DNA of 64,000 bases from Streptomyces kurssanovii (GCF_014649695.1 NZ_BMTN01000011.1:124001-188000); one strand, 5' to 3'. Numbered from the stretch's first letter, positions 16,661-27,867 are shown. The notes: generated from the letters alone by a model not told the origin. Numbers and translations: made by a program.

Positions 16661-17986
16661 TCACTGCTCCTTGGAGGGGGCGCCGCCGACGCGCGCCAGT
16701 TCGGGCGAAGCGGTGTCCAGCGGGACCGACCAGGAACGCACGAGCCCCAGCTGGACCGCCTGGCGCGGCAGTACGGCGTCGAGCGCCCAGTCGGCGGCGA
16801 CGCGCACCCGGTTGCCGGGCATCGCGGCGAGGTGGTAGCCGCGGGTGACCGCGCCCGCGAGCGGCCCGGACAGCGCCACGCCGAAGGGATTCGCGGCGGC
16901 CTTGACGCCTCCGAGGTCGACGGCGAAGCCGAGGTCGTGGTGGGAGTAGGCGCGGGGGGTGCCGCGGCCGAGGGAGGCGGCGACGTTGTGGCCGGCCGTC
17001 CTGCCCTGACGTGAGGCGTGCTGGGCCGTCATCGGCGTGTACTCGCCCGGCCGGGTCACATCGGGGACCGCGGCGGCGTCGCCGCACGCGAAGACTTCGG
17101 GGTGGCGGGGCACGGTGAGCCTGGAGTCGACGACCAGCCGTCCGCGCTCGACGGGCAGTCCGACCTCGGAGACGAGCGGGTCGGGCCGCACGCCCACGCA
17201 CCAGACCAGGGTGCGGGTGGCGATGTCGTCCCCGTCGTCGAGCAGGGCCCCGTTCGCCGTCGCCTCCTTGACGGAGGTCTTGGTGCGGACCTCGACGCCC
17301 CGCTCGTGCAGCACCCGGTCGGCGGTGTCGGAGAGCCTGCGGTCCAGCTCGGGGAGGACCCGCTCCGCGATGTCGACCAGGATCCAGCGCGGCGGGGGCT
17401 CCGGGTGGCCGGTGCGCTGCCGGTCCGCCAGCGCGCGGGTGAACAGGGCGCCCTGGGCGGCGACTTCGGTGCCGGTGTAGCCGGCCCCGACGACGACGAA
17501 GGTGCGGCGTGCGGCGCGCTCCTCCATGGTCTTGGCGGTCGCGGAGATCTCCATCTGCCGGGTGACGTGGTCCCGCAGGTAGAGGGCCTCCGGCAGCCCG
17601 CGGAAGCCGTGCGCGTGTTCGGCGACGCCGGGCACGGGGAGCAGCTTGTTGACGCTGCCGACGGCGAGGACGAGCCGGTCGTAGCCGAGCCGGCCCGTCC
17701 CTCCCTCGGTGTCTTCGTAGTGGACGTACCGCCCGTCGAGGTCTACCCCCGTGGCCCGGCCGAGGACCAGACGGACCCGCGGCAGCGAGCCGGGCAGGGA
17801 CACGGTGACCCTGCGGGGTTCGAGGATGCCGGCCGCCACCTGCGGGAGGAGCGGCAGGTAGAGGAAGTAGTCGGTCGGGTTCAGCAGGACCACCTCCGCG
17901 TCGTCGCGGAGGGTCCGGCTGAGCGTGCGGGCCGCCTGGAATCCGGCGAACCCGGCTCCCACGACGACGACTCGGGAACGGCTCAC
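16661..17986 (-). CDS. Type II NADH dehydrogenase-like FAD oxidoreductase
   Basis: A 441-residue NDH-2 family flavoprotein. The FAD-binding motif VVVVGAGFAGFQAA is at the extreme N-terminus. The NAD-binding motif FVVVGAGYTGTEVAAQ is near residue 160, and VFACGDAAAVPD and YTPMTAQHASRQG are in the C-terminal FAD region. It should oxidise NAD(P)H at the membrane without pumping protons and reduce quinone. GTG 17986 gives the usual start directly before the first GxGxxG; longer frames upstream are unsupported. First gene of the operon with transketolase and LigD polymerase. Confidence 0.88.
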   Translation of the reverse strand: MSRSRVVVVGAGFAGFQAARTLSRTLRDDAEVVLLNPTDYFLYLPLLPQVAAGILEPRRVTVSLPGSLPRVRLVLGRATGVDLDGRYVHYEDTEGGTGRLGYDRLVLAVGSVNKLLPVPGVAEHAHGFRGLPEALYLRDHVTRQMEISATAKTMEERAARRTFVVVGAGYTGTEVAAQGALFTRALADRQRTGHPEPPPRWILVDIAERVLPELDRRLSDTADRVLHERGVEVRTKTSVKEATANGALLDDGDDIATRTLVWCVGVRPDPLVSEVGLPVERGRLVVDSRLTVPRHPEVFACGDAAAVPDVTRPGEYTPMTAQHASRQGRTAGHNVAASLGRGTPRAYSHHDLGFAVDLGGVKAAANPFGVALSGPLAGAVTRGYHLAAMPGNRVRVAADWALDAVLPRQAVQLGLVRSWSVPLDTASPELARVGGAPSKEQ

Positions 17987-18172
17987 GATCGGCTCCGTTC
18001 TCAGACGTGAACGGTTACGGGACTTACGCGTCGAGCGCGCTCCGGGTGCCCTTGGCACCGCCGGTCAAACCTGACCGCCCCGTTGAGGCTTGGGCCGGAC
18101 CCGTCCGTTTCCGGGCGGCGGTCATCGGTGCGCGCGCCGCTCCGGCTTCGTACGCGCGGGGCTCGCGCCCGT

Positions 18173-18214
18173 CCTCATGCGTACGTGCGAACCCTGCCCT
18201 CATTCGTACGTGCG
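18173..18214. repeat. Short direct repeat copying the 3' end of the DUF6458 gene
   Basis: CCTCATNCGTACGTGCG occurs at 18173-18189 and 18198-18214, period 25. The second copy spans the stop codon and last residues (RTYE) of the minus-strand gene ending at 18200. A weaker third copy (TTCGTACGCGCG) lies at 18147. Confidence 0.6.
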
Positions 18215-18427
18215 GGGGTTCGGCCTGTCCTCGACCACCGGCGTCGAGGGCGGCACGACCACGCGCCGCCGCCGGGCGATGCTGGTGAACGTGGCGACTC
18301 CGATGATGCCGACGGCCATGAGGATAAGTCCGACCACGTCGAGGTTCGCGCCTTCCACCTCCCAGTCGGTGGCGAACGTGAGAATCGCTCCGGCGGCGAT
18401 CAGGATGATGCATCCGCCAAGACCCAT
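18200..18427 (-). CDS. DUF6458-type small membrane protein
   Basis: 75 residues with two hydrophobic helices: GCIILIAAGAILTFATDW and LDVVGLILMAVGIIGVATF, typical of DUF6458. A basic RRRR motif and a hydrophilic tail follow. ATG 18427 has AGGTGAG upstream; GTG 18436 in the same frame is an alternative. A sigma-B-type promoter motif (18493-18517) lies 66-90 nt upstream on the same strand. Function is unknown. Confidence 0.82.
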   Translation of the reverse strand: MGLGGCIILIAAGAILTFATDWEVEGANLDVVGLILMAVGIIGVATFTSIARRRRVVVPPSTPVVEDRPNPRTYE

Positions 18428-18492
18428 GTGACTCACCTGTTTCTGTCAGTTCAGCCGGTCCGTTCTTGTCTCTGTCAGCTGGTCCGTTGCGG

Positions 18493-18517
18493 GTACCCGC
18501 CTGAGGTAGGGCCATGC
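18493..18517 (-). promoter_or_regulatory. Sigma-B-type promoter motif for the DUF6458 gene
   Basis: Read on the minus strand: GCAT, 15 nt, GGGTAC. This fits the S. coelicolor sigma-B consensus GNNT-N14-16-GGGTAC/T and lies upstream of the start at 18427. Confidence 0.5.
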
Positions 18518-18651
18518 ATGGGCCCAGGGGCCCCCGGTGGCCGGCTGTCGGATAGGGCACCGGGCGCAAAGGATCAAGAGCGCCCCGGAGAGGGCAAGGT
18601 CACAGCCGCCGGACCTGCTGTGACTGTGGGTACTGACCTAACATCCGGGGC

Positions 18652-20534
18652 ATGACGGTCCTCCCCGATGACGGGTTCTCACTGGCCGCCGAGTTTCCGG
18701 ATGCGACCCATGAGCAGTGGCAGCGCCTGGTCGAAGGCGTACTGCGCAAGGCAGGCAAGGACGCGGCGGGCGCGGCGGCAGAGGACGCACTGTCCACGGC
18801 GCTGGAGGACGGGATCACCACCCGTCCTCTCTACACGTCCGCCGGCGGTGCCGACTCGGCCGGTTTCCCCGGTTTCGCCCCCTTCACCCGCGGCGCCACG
18901 CCGGAGGGCGGTTCGGTCGCGGGCTGGGACGTACGCCAGCGTCACGAGCGGCCGGACCCGGCCCGGACCAACGAGGCGATCCTCGCCGACCTGGAGAACG
19001 GCGCGGCCTCCGTGTGGCTGGCCGTCGGCGACGCGGGCGTGCCCGTCGACGGCCTGGCCACGGCCCTGGAGGGCGTCCACCTGGATCTGGCTCCCGTCGT
19101 GCTGGACGCGGGCGGCGACTTCGAGGCCGCGGCACGCGAACTCCTCGGCCTGTACGAGAAGCGGGCGACGGCCCCGGAGTCGGCGCTCGGCCTTCTCGGC
19201 GCGGACCCGCTGGGCCACGCCGCACGCACCGGCCGCCACGCGGACATCGAGGAGCGGACCGCCGTCGCCGCCGAGCTCGCCGCGCTCTGCCACGCCACGT
19301 ATCCGAATCTGCGGGCGGTGAGCGTCGACGCCCTTCCGTACCACGAGGCCGGCGCCAGTGCCGCCCAGGAGCTGGGCTGTTCGCTCGCCACCGGTGTCTC
19401 CTGGCTGCGGGACCTGACCGCCGCCGGGCTGGACGCCGAAGCGGCCTGCGGGCAGTTGGAGTTCCGGTACGCGGCCACCGCGGACCAGTTCCTGACGATC
19501 GCCAAGCTGCGGGCGGCCCGCCGGCTGTGGGCCCGCGTCGCCGAGGTGTGCGGAGTGACCGGGGCCGGCGCCGCCCAGCGCCAGCACGCCGTGACCTCCG
19601 CGGTGATGATGACGCGGCGGGACCCTTGGGTGAACATGCTGCGCACGACGGTCGCCTCGCTGGCCGCCGGCGCGGGTGGCGCCGACGCGGTGACCGTGCT
19701 CCCCTTCGACCACGCGCTGGGCCTGCCGGACGCGTTCGCGCGCCGGATCGCCCGCAACACGTCCTCGATCCTGCTGGAGGAGTCGCATCTCGGCCGGGTC
19801 GTCGACCCGGCCGGCGGCTCCTGGTACGTGGAGCGGCTCACGGACGAGCTCGCCCAGGCTGCCTGGGCGTGGTTCCAGGAGATCGAGCGCGCCGGCGGCC
19901 AGGCCGCCGCGCTGCGCGCCGGACTCGTCGCCGAGCGCCTCGGCGCGACGTGGGAGAGCCGCCGCAGGAAGCTCGACACCCGCCGTGAACCGGTGACCGG
20001 CGTCAGCGAGTTCCCGCTGCTCGGTGAGCCGGCGGTCGAACGCGACCCGACGCCGCGGCGGCCGGCGGGAGGCCTGCCGGTGGTCCGCCGCGACGAGGCG
20101 TTCGAGGAGCTGCGGGCCCGTTCCGACGCGCATCTGGCGGCGACCGGCGCGCGGCCCAGGGTGTTCGTCGCGGCGCTCGGCCCGGCGTCCGCGCACACCG
20201 CGCGGGCGGGCTTCGCGGCCAACCTCTTCCAGGCCGGTGGCATCGAAACGGTGCAGGACCCGGTGAGTGTCGACGCGGCCTCGGCCGCGGCTGCCTTCAC
20301 GGCGAGCGGCGCGCAGGTGGCGTGCATCTGCTCCAGCGACGCGCTCTACGCGGAGCAGGCGGCGCCGGTGGCCGCGGCCCTGAAGGCGGCCGGCGCTGTG
20401 CGGGTGTTCCTCGCCGGGCGGCCCGGCGAACAGCGTGAGACGTACGAGAGGGCCGGGGTCGACGAGTTCGTCGTCGCGGGCGGCGACGCGGTCGCCGTGC
20501 TGACCGGGGCCCTCGACCGGATCGGAGTGGCGTG

Positions 20535-20535
<1 letters not shown>
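18652..20535 (+). CDS. mutA: Methylmalonyl-CoA mutase small subunit
   Basis: The 627-residue beta subunit of adenosylcobalamin-dependent methylmalonyl-CoA mutase, which interconverts succinyl-CoA and (R)-methylmalonyl-CoA. The TIM-barrel region shows [20 protein letters not shown] and [17 protein letters not shown]. The C-terminal B12-like domain lacks the DxHxxG cobalt ligand, as expected for the non-catalytic subunit. ATG 18652 has only a weak ribosome binding site. The stop overlaps the start of mutB by one base. The operon also carries meaB and may supply or drain methylmalonyl-CoA for polyketide or propionate metabolism. Confidence 0.95.
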
Positions 20536-22745
<2,210 letters not shown>

Positions 22746-22753
22746 GTCCGCCC

Positions 22754-23755
22754 ATGCCACCGAAGATCGACATCGACGCCTATGTGAAGGGCGTGCGGGA
22801 CGGTTCGCGGGCGTACATCGCCCGCGCCGTCACGCTGGTGGAGTCGACCCGCACGGACCACCGGGCGCTCGCGCAGCGGCTGCTGACCGAGCTGCTGCCG
22901 TTCGCCGGGGCGGCCAGGCGGGTGGGCATCAGCGGGGTGCCCGGCGTCGGTAAGTCCACGTTCATCGACGCCCTCGGCTCGATGCTCACGGGGCTCGGAC
23001 ACCGTGTGGCGGTCCTCGCCGTCGACCCGTCGTCCACCCGCACCGGCGGCTCGATCCTGGGCGACAAGACCCGGATGGAGCGCCTGGCGGTGGACCCGGC
23101 GGCGTTCGTACGCCCCTCCCCCAGCTCGGGGACGCTGGGCGGGGTCGCCAAGGCCACCCGGGAGACGATGGTGGTGATGGAGGCCGCGGGCTACGACGTC
23201 GTGCTGGTGGAGACGGTGGGCGTCGGCCAGTCGGAGACCGCCGTGGCGGACATGGTCGACTCGTTCCTGCTGCTCAGTCTCGCCCGCACCGGTGACCAGT
23301 TGCAGGGCATCAAGAAGGGCGTGCTGGAACTCGCCGACGTGATCGCCGTCAACAAGGCCGACGGTCCGCACGAGCGCGACGCCCGCTCCGCGGCCCGCGA
23401 ACTCGCCGGGGCCCTGCGTCTCATGAACCCGGCCGACGCCGCGTGGACCCCGCCCGTGCTGTCGTGCAGCGCCCGGGAGGGCACCGGACTGGAAGCGGTG
23501 TGGGAGCGCCTGGAGCAGCACCGTACGGTCCTGGGTTCGACCGGCGCTCTCGACGCCAAGCGCCGCGAGCAGCAGATCGGCTGGACGTGGGCGATGGTCC
23601 ACGACACGCTCCTGGACCGGCTGCGCAGGCACCCGGGGGTGCGGGAGCTGACGGCCGGTCTCGAGGAGCAGGTCCGTGGCGGGCAGCTGACCGCCACGCT
23701 GGCCGCCGAGCGGATCCTCGAAGCCTTCGCACAGCCGGAGCCGCGGCAGCCGTAG
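22754..23755 (+). CDS. meaB: MeaB, GTPase chaperone of methylmalonyl-CoA mutase
   Basis: A 333-residue G3E-family GTPase. The P-loop GVPGVGKST is at residues 61-69, followed by DPSSTRTGGSILGDKTRME, a VETVGVGQSE switch motif and the NKADG guanine-specificity motif. MeaB gates cofactor loading and guards the mutase from inactivation. Third gene of the mut operon, followed by a 12-bp-stem terminator at 23768. Confidence 0.95.
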   Translation: MPPKIDIDAYVKGVRDGSRAYIARAVTLVESTRTDHRALAQRLLTELLPFAGAARRVGISGVPGVGKSTFIDALGSMLTGLGHRVAVLAVDPSSTRTGGSILGDKTRMERLAVDPAAFVRPSPSSGTLGGVAKATRETMVVMEAAGYDVVLVETVGVGQSETAVADMVDSFLLLSLARTGDQLQGIKKGVLELADVIAVNKADGPHERDARSAARELAGALRLMNPADAAWTPPVLSCSAREGTGLEAVWERLEQHRTVLGSTGALDAKRREQQIGWTWAMVHDTLLDRLRRHPGVRELTAGLEEQVRGGQLTATLAAERILEAFAQPEPRQP

Positions 23756-23767
23756 TGCATGGCGGAG

Positions 23768-23801
23768 CCGGGTGCGCGGTTCCGCCGATCCGCGCACCCG
23801 G
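23768..23801. terminator. Terminator of mutA-mutB-meaB
   Basis: A 12-bp perfect stem (CCGGGTGCGCGG and its complement) with a 10-nt loop, 13 nt after the meaB stop. Confidence 0.75.
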
Positions 23802-23905
23802 CCCGTTCTCCCATCCCATGGCCGCTCGGCCGATCTTCGGGTCCCCGCCCTCCGCGGGTCCAAACCTGGCTGCCCGAAACTTCCGCGCCCGCCCGGTCGC
23901 TTCCC

Positions 23906-23931
23906 GTGTCGGTGCCGGTGGAGCTGGGTAC
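23906..23931 (+). promoter_or_regulatory. Sigma-B-type promoter motif for the CBS gene
   Basis: GTGT, 16 nt, GGGTAC; 58 nt upstream of the start at 23990. It matches GNNT-N14-16-GGGTAC/T. Confidence 0.55.
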
Positions 23932-23989
23932 CCGGCCCCGGCAGCCGCCCCGAACGGGCTGGTGAGGGACGAGTGGAAGGCGAACAGCG

Positions 23990-24418
23990 ATGGCAGAGCT
24001 CGTGAGAGAAGTCATGACGGCCGGGGTGGCGGCAGTGCGGCCCGACGCCTCACTCGTCGAGGCGGCGCGACTGATGCGGGACCTGGACATCGGGGATGTG
24101 CTGGTCGCCGACGGCGACACGGTGGTCGGGATGCTCACCGACCGGGACATCACCCTCCGTTCGGTCGCCGAGGGCGCGGATCCCGCCGGCGTCAGCGCCT
24201 CCTCCGCGTGCACCCCGGACCCGGTGTGCGTGGCCCCCGACGACTCCGTGATGTCGGCGGTGCGGCTGATGCGCACGCACGCGGTGCGCCGGCTGCCGGT
24301 CGTGGAGGACGGCCGCCCGCTCGGCGTGGTGAGCCTCGGAGACCTCGCCGCCGCCCAGGATCCGCACTCCGCGCTGGCGGAGATCAGCGTCGCCGAGAGC
24401 AACAACGAAAGGAGCTGA
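23990..24418 (+). CDS. CBS-pair domain protein
   Basis: 142 residues made almost entirely of two CBS domains. CBS1 covers about residues 9-63 (VREVMTAGVAAVRPDASLVE... GMLTDRDITLR) and CBS2 about 75-125 (VAPDDSVMSAVRLMRTHAVR... VVSLGDL). Such proteins sense adenylates or other ligands and are often stress-induced. A DJ-1-type gene starts 2 nt after its stop, so they form an operon, behind a sigma-B-type motif. The partner it regulates is unknown. Confidence 0.9.
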   Translation: MAELVREVMTAGVAAVRPDASLVEAARLMRDLDIGDVLVADGDTVVGMLTDRDITLRSVAEGADPAGVSASSACTPDPVCVAPDDSVMSAVRLMRTHAVRRLPVVEDGRPLGVVSLGDLAAAQDPHSALAEISVAESNNERS

Positions 24419-24420
24419 TC

Positions 24421-24978
24421 ATGCTGATCGCGTTTCTGACGGCCCATGAAGGAGTGGAACAGGTCGAACTCACCGAGCCCTGGCAGGCGGTGTCGGACTC
24501 CGGCGACAAGCCGCAGCTGGTGTCGACGCGTCCCGGCCGGGTGCAGGCGTTCAACCACCTCGACAAGGCGGACACCTTCCCCGTCGACCAGGTGGTCGCG
24601 GACGCGTCGGTCGACGAGTTCGGCGGGCTGGTGCTGCCCGGCGGTGTGGCCAATCCCGACGCGCTGCGTATGGACGCGGACGCCGTGGCGTTCGTCAAGG
24701 CGTTCTTCGACGCGGGCAAGCCCGTCGCCGCGATCTGCCACGCGCCGTGGACGCTGGTCGAGGCGGACGTGGTGCGCGGCCGCAGTCTCACGTCGTGGCC
24801 CAGCCTGCGTACCGACATCCGCAACGCCGGCGGGGAATGGGTGGACGAGCGGGTGCGCGTCTGCGAGGCGGCGCCGAGCACGCTGATCACCAGCCGCAAG
24901 CCGGGGGACCTCGAGGCGTTCTGCGACGCGTTCACCGCCGAGTTCGCGAAGGCGTCCGGCGTCGGCGCGAGCAGCTGA
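24421..24978 (+). CDS. DJ-1/PfpI-family protein
   Basis: 185 residues of the PfpI/YhbO type 1 glutamine-amidotransferase fold. The nucleophile elbow AICHAPW has Cys106, and VLPGGVANPD lies upstream. Family members act as deglycases, glyoxalases or proteases and protect from carbonyl and osmotic stress; which applies here is unknown. It is the second gene of an operon with the CBS protein (2-nt gap). A strong terminator follows. Confidence 0.9.
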   Translation: MLIAFLTAHEGVEQVELTEPWQAVSDSGDKPQLVSTRPGRVQAFNHLDKADTFPVDQVVADASVDEFGGLVLPGGVANPDALRMDADAVAFVKAFFDAGKPVAAICHAPWTLVEADVVRGRSLTSWPSLRTDIRNAGGEWVDERVRVCEAAPSTLITSRKPGDLEAFCDAFTAEFAKASGVGASS

Positions 24979-25064
24979 GCCGCCGGACACCAGGTGTGGA
25001 CGCGCCCGGCGCGTTCACCTACTCGATGCGGCCCGGGCCCGCACACCGGGACGCGGACCGGCGA

Positions 25065-25089
25065 CAGGCCCCCGGGCGCCGGGGGCCTG
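25065..25089. terminator. Bidirectional terminator
   Basis: An 11-bp perfect stem (CAGGCCCCCGG and its complement) with a 3-nt loop between convergent genes ending at 24978 and 25108. Confidence 0.8.
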
Positions 25090-25107
25090 CTTCCGTGTCC
25101 CTGACTC

Positions 25108-25353
25108 TCACTGGGTCCTGCCCCGTGCCCCGGAACGGGTACGGCCCGGGGCCACCGGCCGGTCGGGGTGGCGCCGCAGATACTCGGCCTCCAGGTCCGC
25201 CATCCGCACGTTGTGCGCTTGCAGGGCGGCGGCCGAGCCGTAGAGCAGTGTGTCGTGGCGGCTGCGGTGGATGGTTTCGAGTTCCCGCAGCAGATCCTGT
25301 TCGCTGAGGTCCGCGGGGTCGACGCCCTTGTGCCCGTGCTCGCTCTCGTTCAC
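25108..25353 (-). CDS. DUF6158-type small protein
   Basis: 81 residues. The central PADLSEQDLLRELETIHRSR and TLLYGSAAALQAHNVRMADL form two probable helices, followed by EAEYLRRHP and a basic tail, as in DUF6158 proteins of Streptomyces. GTG 25353 follows GGAAGGG. A sigma-B-type motif on this strand (25410-25433) stands upstream. Function is unknown; a stress role is inferred from the promoter. Confidence 0.82.
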   Translation of the reverse strand: MNESEHGHKGVDPADLSEQDLLRELETIHRSRHDTLLYGSAAALQAHNVRMADLEAEYLRRHPDRPVAPGRTRSGARGRTQ

Positions 25354-25388
25354 GGCAACCGTCCCTTCCGAGTCGTGCTGGTCGTGGC

Positions 25389-25433
25389 GTGTGTGGGTTG
25401 ACCTTGCGGGTACCCGCTGGTGACGCGATACCC
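25389..25433. promoter_or_regulatory. Back-to-back sigma-B-type promoter motifs sharing GGGTACCC
   Basis: The palindrome GGGTACCC at 25408-25415 serves as -10 in both directions. Plus: GTGT (25389), 15 nt, GGGTAC, toward the gene at 25454. Minus: GGGT (25433-25430), 14 nt, GGGTAC, toward the gene starting at 25353. Both fit GNNT-N14-16-GGGTAC/T. Confidence 0.55.
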
Positions 25434-25453
25434 GGCCTCCGAGGGAGGAAGTC

Positions 25454-26578
25454 ATGCAGCTGTCGTTTCTCACCCCTCTCTACGAGCGTCCAGGTCCATG
25501 GGCCAGCGTTCATCTCGACACCGGATGGGAGAACGAGTCGACCACGAGGCGGCGTGAGCTGCAGGCCCGCGATGTATGCGACTCCCTCGCACGGCAAGGG
25601 GCCGACGACGCGACCGGGCGTGCTGTCTACGACGCCCTGATGTCACGGCCGGGGCCGACGCACGGGGCCGGGCGCGCCGTCTTCGCGACCGCGGGTCAGG
25701 TGGTCCTCGACCCGCCGCTCGCCACGCCCCCGGCCGTCTCGGCGGACGTACGGTGGTCCGCCCTGCCGCACGTGTCGCCGCTGCTCGACCTCGGCGCGCG
25801 GGAACCGGTGTGCCTGGTCGCGTACATCGACCGGCTCGGCGCGGACCTGGAAGTCCGCACCCCGGTCGCCGCCCGGCCCGCCGGCCACGCCGAGGGCTGG
25901 GACTGGCCGATTCACCGAACGGGACGTGACGACTGGTCGGAGTGGCACTTCCAGCGGAGCGTCGAGAACACCTGGGAGCACAACGCCGGGGAGATCGCGG
26001 CCGCGATCGCCACCTGCGAGCAAGAGGTGAAGGCCGACCTGATCGTGCTGGCCGGCGGGGCCCGTGAGCGCAGGGCGGTTCACGACAAGCTGCCTCCGCA
26101 GCTGCGGCCGATCACGGTGGAGACCGAGCACGGCGGCCGGGCGGAGGGCGCGGCCACCCGGTTGCTGGGCAAGGACATCGAGAGCGCACTGCACGAGCTC
26201 GCCCTGCGCACCACCGACAGGGAGCTCGACCGGTTCCGCGCCGCCCACGACTCGGTCGCGCAGACCGTCCCCGATCTGGTGGAGGCCGCCCGCGAGCACC
26301 GGATCGCCGAGCTGTTCGTGAGGCCGGACGGTGCCGACACGCAGCGCGAGGTCTGGGTCGGCAGCGAGCCCGACCAGCTGGCCGTGCGCCGCACGGAGAC
26401 GCAGTACCTGGGCGAGACCCGGCCCTCCGCGGCCCGGGCCGACGACGCGCTGCTGCGCTCGGCGGTGGTGACCGGCGCGGAGGTGCAGAGCGTCCCCGCC
26501 GACGGCTCCCACGACGTGCCGGTGGGCGGCCTCGGCGCACTGCTGCGCTGGCCGTACGAGGCAGGAGAACGGCGATGA
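25454..26578 (+). CDS. baeRF2-type (Vms1/eRF1-fold) protein
   Basis: 374 residues resembling the Rv2629/baeRF2 family, which is related to eRF1 and Vms1. Landmarks are SVHLDTGWENESTTRRREL at the N-terminus, VCLVAYIDRLGADLEV, a WEHNAGEIAAAIATCEQEV helix and LIVLAGGARERRAVHDKLP in the L7Ae/eRF1-like part. Relatives include dormancy- or hypoxia-induced ribosome-associated factors. The stop overlaps the endonuclease start (ATGA). A GAGGGAGGA box precedes ATG 25454, and a sigma-B-type motif lies upstream. Confidence 0.82.
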   Translation: MQLSFLTPLYERPGPWASVHLDTGWENESTTRRRELQARDVCDSLARQGADDATGRAVYDALMSRPGPTHGAGRAVFATAGQVVLDPPLATPPAVSADVRWSALPHVSPLLDLGAREPVCLVAYIDRLGADLEVRTPVAARPAGHAEGWDWPIHRTGRDDWSEWHFQRSVENTWEHNAGEIAAAIATCEQEVKADLIVLAGGARERRAVHDKLPPQLRPITVETEHGGRAEGAATRLLGKDIESALHELALRTTDRELDRFRAAHDSVAQTVPDLVEAAREHRIAELFVRPDGADTQREVWVGSEPDQLAVRRTETQYLGETRPSAARADDALLRSAVVTGAEVQSVPADGSHDVPVGGLGALLRWPYEAGERR

Positions 26579-27249
26579 GCGCCCGAGGGAGCGGCGGCAG
26601 GGACAAGCAGCAGCGCGCCGTGCTGCACACGCTCCTCGAGGACCACGGGCGTACGTACGCGGAGGAGGCGGGCATCAAGCTGCGGGACACCCCGCAGCCG
26701 CTGTACCGGCTGCTGGTCCTCGCCCATCTGCTGAGTGCGCGCATCCGGGCCTCGGTGGCGGTCGCGGCGGCCCGTGAGCTGAGCGACACGGGAATGCGCG
26801 GCCCCGAGGCGATGAAGAAGGCGTCGTGGCAGGAGCGGGTCGACGCCCTCGGCCGCGGTGGCTACCGCCGTTACGACGAGCGCACCGCGACGCAGCTGGG
26901 CGACGGCGCGGAGCTCCTGATCGAACGGTACGGCGGCGATCTGCGGCGGATGCGGAAGCAGGCCGGCGGCGACGTCGACGAGCTGCGCCGCCTGTTGCGG
27001 GAGGTCCCTGGTATCGGCCCGGCGGGCGCGGACATCTTCCTCCGGGAGGTGCAGGCCGTGTGGCCGGAGGCCGGGCCGCTGCTGGACGAGAAGGCCTTGC
27101 AGGGCGCCCGCCGCCTCGGGGTAGCCGACGACCCGGGGACGCTGCTCAAGCTGTCGGACGCCGACGCGGCGCACCTGGCGGCAGGGCTGGTGCGGGCCGC
27201 GCTCGACAAGGAACTCGCCGGTTCGGTGAAGCAACACGCCGCGGCCTGA
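26575..27249 (+). CDS. HhH-GPD-type endonuclease III-like protein
   Basis: A 224-residue all-helical protein of the HhH-GPD DNA-glycosylase superfamily. Signs are YRLLVLAHLLSARIRASVAV at the N-terminal helix and the helix-hairpin-helix LREVPGIGPAGADIFLRE. The catalytic Lys of endonuclease III, expected inside the HhH (G-V-G-x-K-T-A), is not present. The four-Cys Fe-S cluster is also missing. It may therefore bind or monofunctionally process damaged bases. It is translationally coupled to the baeRF2 gene. Confidence 0.78.
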   Translation: MSARGSGGRDKQQRAVLHTLLEDHGRTYAEEAGIKLRDTPQPLYRLLVLAHLLSARIRASVAVAAARELSDTGMRGPEAMKKASWQERVDALGRGGYRRYDERTATQLGDGAELLIERYGGDLRRMRKQAGGDVDELRRLLREVPGIGPAGADIFLREVQAVWPEAGPLLDEKALQGARRLGVADDPGTLLKLSDADAAHLAAGLVRAALDKELAGSVKQHAAA

Positions 27250-27289
27250 GAGGTACCGGGTACCCGGCCGCCGGTGAGCGCGGCGGGTG

Positions 27290-27500
27290 GGCGATGAACG
27301 TGCGGCCGCGGCGGAGGGCGAGGCCGAGGGAAACCGGCGACGGCGGTAGAACGGCGGACGCGGCGAAGCGGCGACGGCGGACGGCGAGGGCCGAGGCGAA
27401 CCGGCGGCGGACGGCCGGACACGGCGAACCGGCGGCGAAGGCGGACGGCGAGGGCCCGAGGGCAACCCGGCGGCGGAAGGGCCCGGACGTGCGGATGCCG
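27290..27500. repeat. Low-complexity intergenic repeat region
   Basis: Degenerate repeats built on GGCGGACGGCGAGGGC and GAACCGGCGGCG fill most of the gap between genes ending at 27249 and 27544. No gene is supported. A GGGTACCC palindrome at 27258 has no GNNT partner at the right distance. Confidence 0.6.
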
Positions 27501-27543
27501 GACGCCGCGGCCTCCCGTGGCGTCCGGCATCCGTGCCGGCCGG

Positions 27544-27867
27544 TCACTTGCCCAGTGACCGCTTGAGCTCATCCTTGTTCATGGAGGAGCGACCGTGCAC
27601 GTTGCGCCGCTGCGCCTCCGCGTACAGCTGGTCGTACGTGGGCCCTTCCGAGCCGCTCTGCGAACGCTTGCCGCCGCGCCGCGAGGACGACATGTCCTGG
27701 GTGGACGTCTTGCTCGCGCTCTTGGACTCGCCTGAGCGGGCTCGCTCCTTGTTGACCGTGCGGGCGGCCATCTCCTTCGCGCGCTTCTCGCTCGCTCCGC
27801 GTTCCTCGGCCCCCTCCTTGATGTGTTCGTACTGTCGTTCCCTCTTGGAACTCGAACCGCGTGGCAT
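27544..27867 (-). CDS. Basic helical protein with Rho-N-like C-terminus
   Basis: 107 residues, highly charged. Residues about 1-60 are Lys/Arg/Glu-rich helix (KRERQYEHIKEGAEERGASE, then KRAKEMAARTVNKERARSG). The last 35 (PTYDQLYAEAQRRNVHGRSS, then MNKDELKRSLGK) resemble the Rho N-terminal/SAP-type nucleic-acid-binding fold. Relatives are often labelled plasmid stabilization protein without evidence. It probably binds DNA or RNA. ATG 27867 has AAGGAG upstream. Divergent from the phosphatase gene at 28146. Confidence 0.8.
   Translation of the reverse strand: MPRGSSSKRERQYEHIKEGAEERGASEKRAKEMAARTVNKERARSGESKSASKTSTQDMSSSRRGGKRSQSGSEGPTYDQLYAEAQRRNVHGRSSMNKDELKRSLGK

Noticed and set aside
27258-27265. 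GGGTACCC palindrome after the HhH gene
   Set aside because: No GNNT at 14-16 nt on either strand and no gene start correctly placed downstream.
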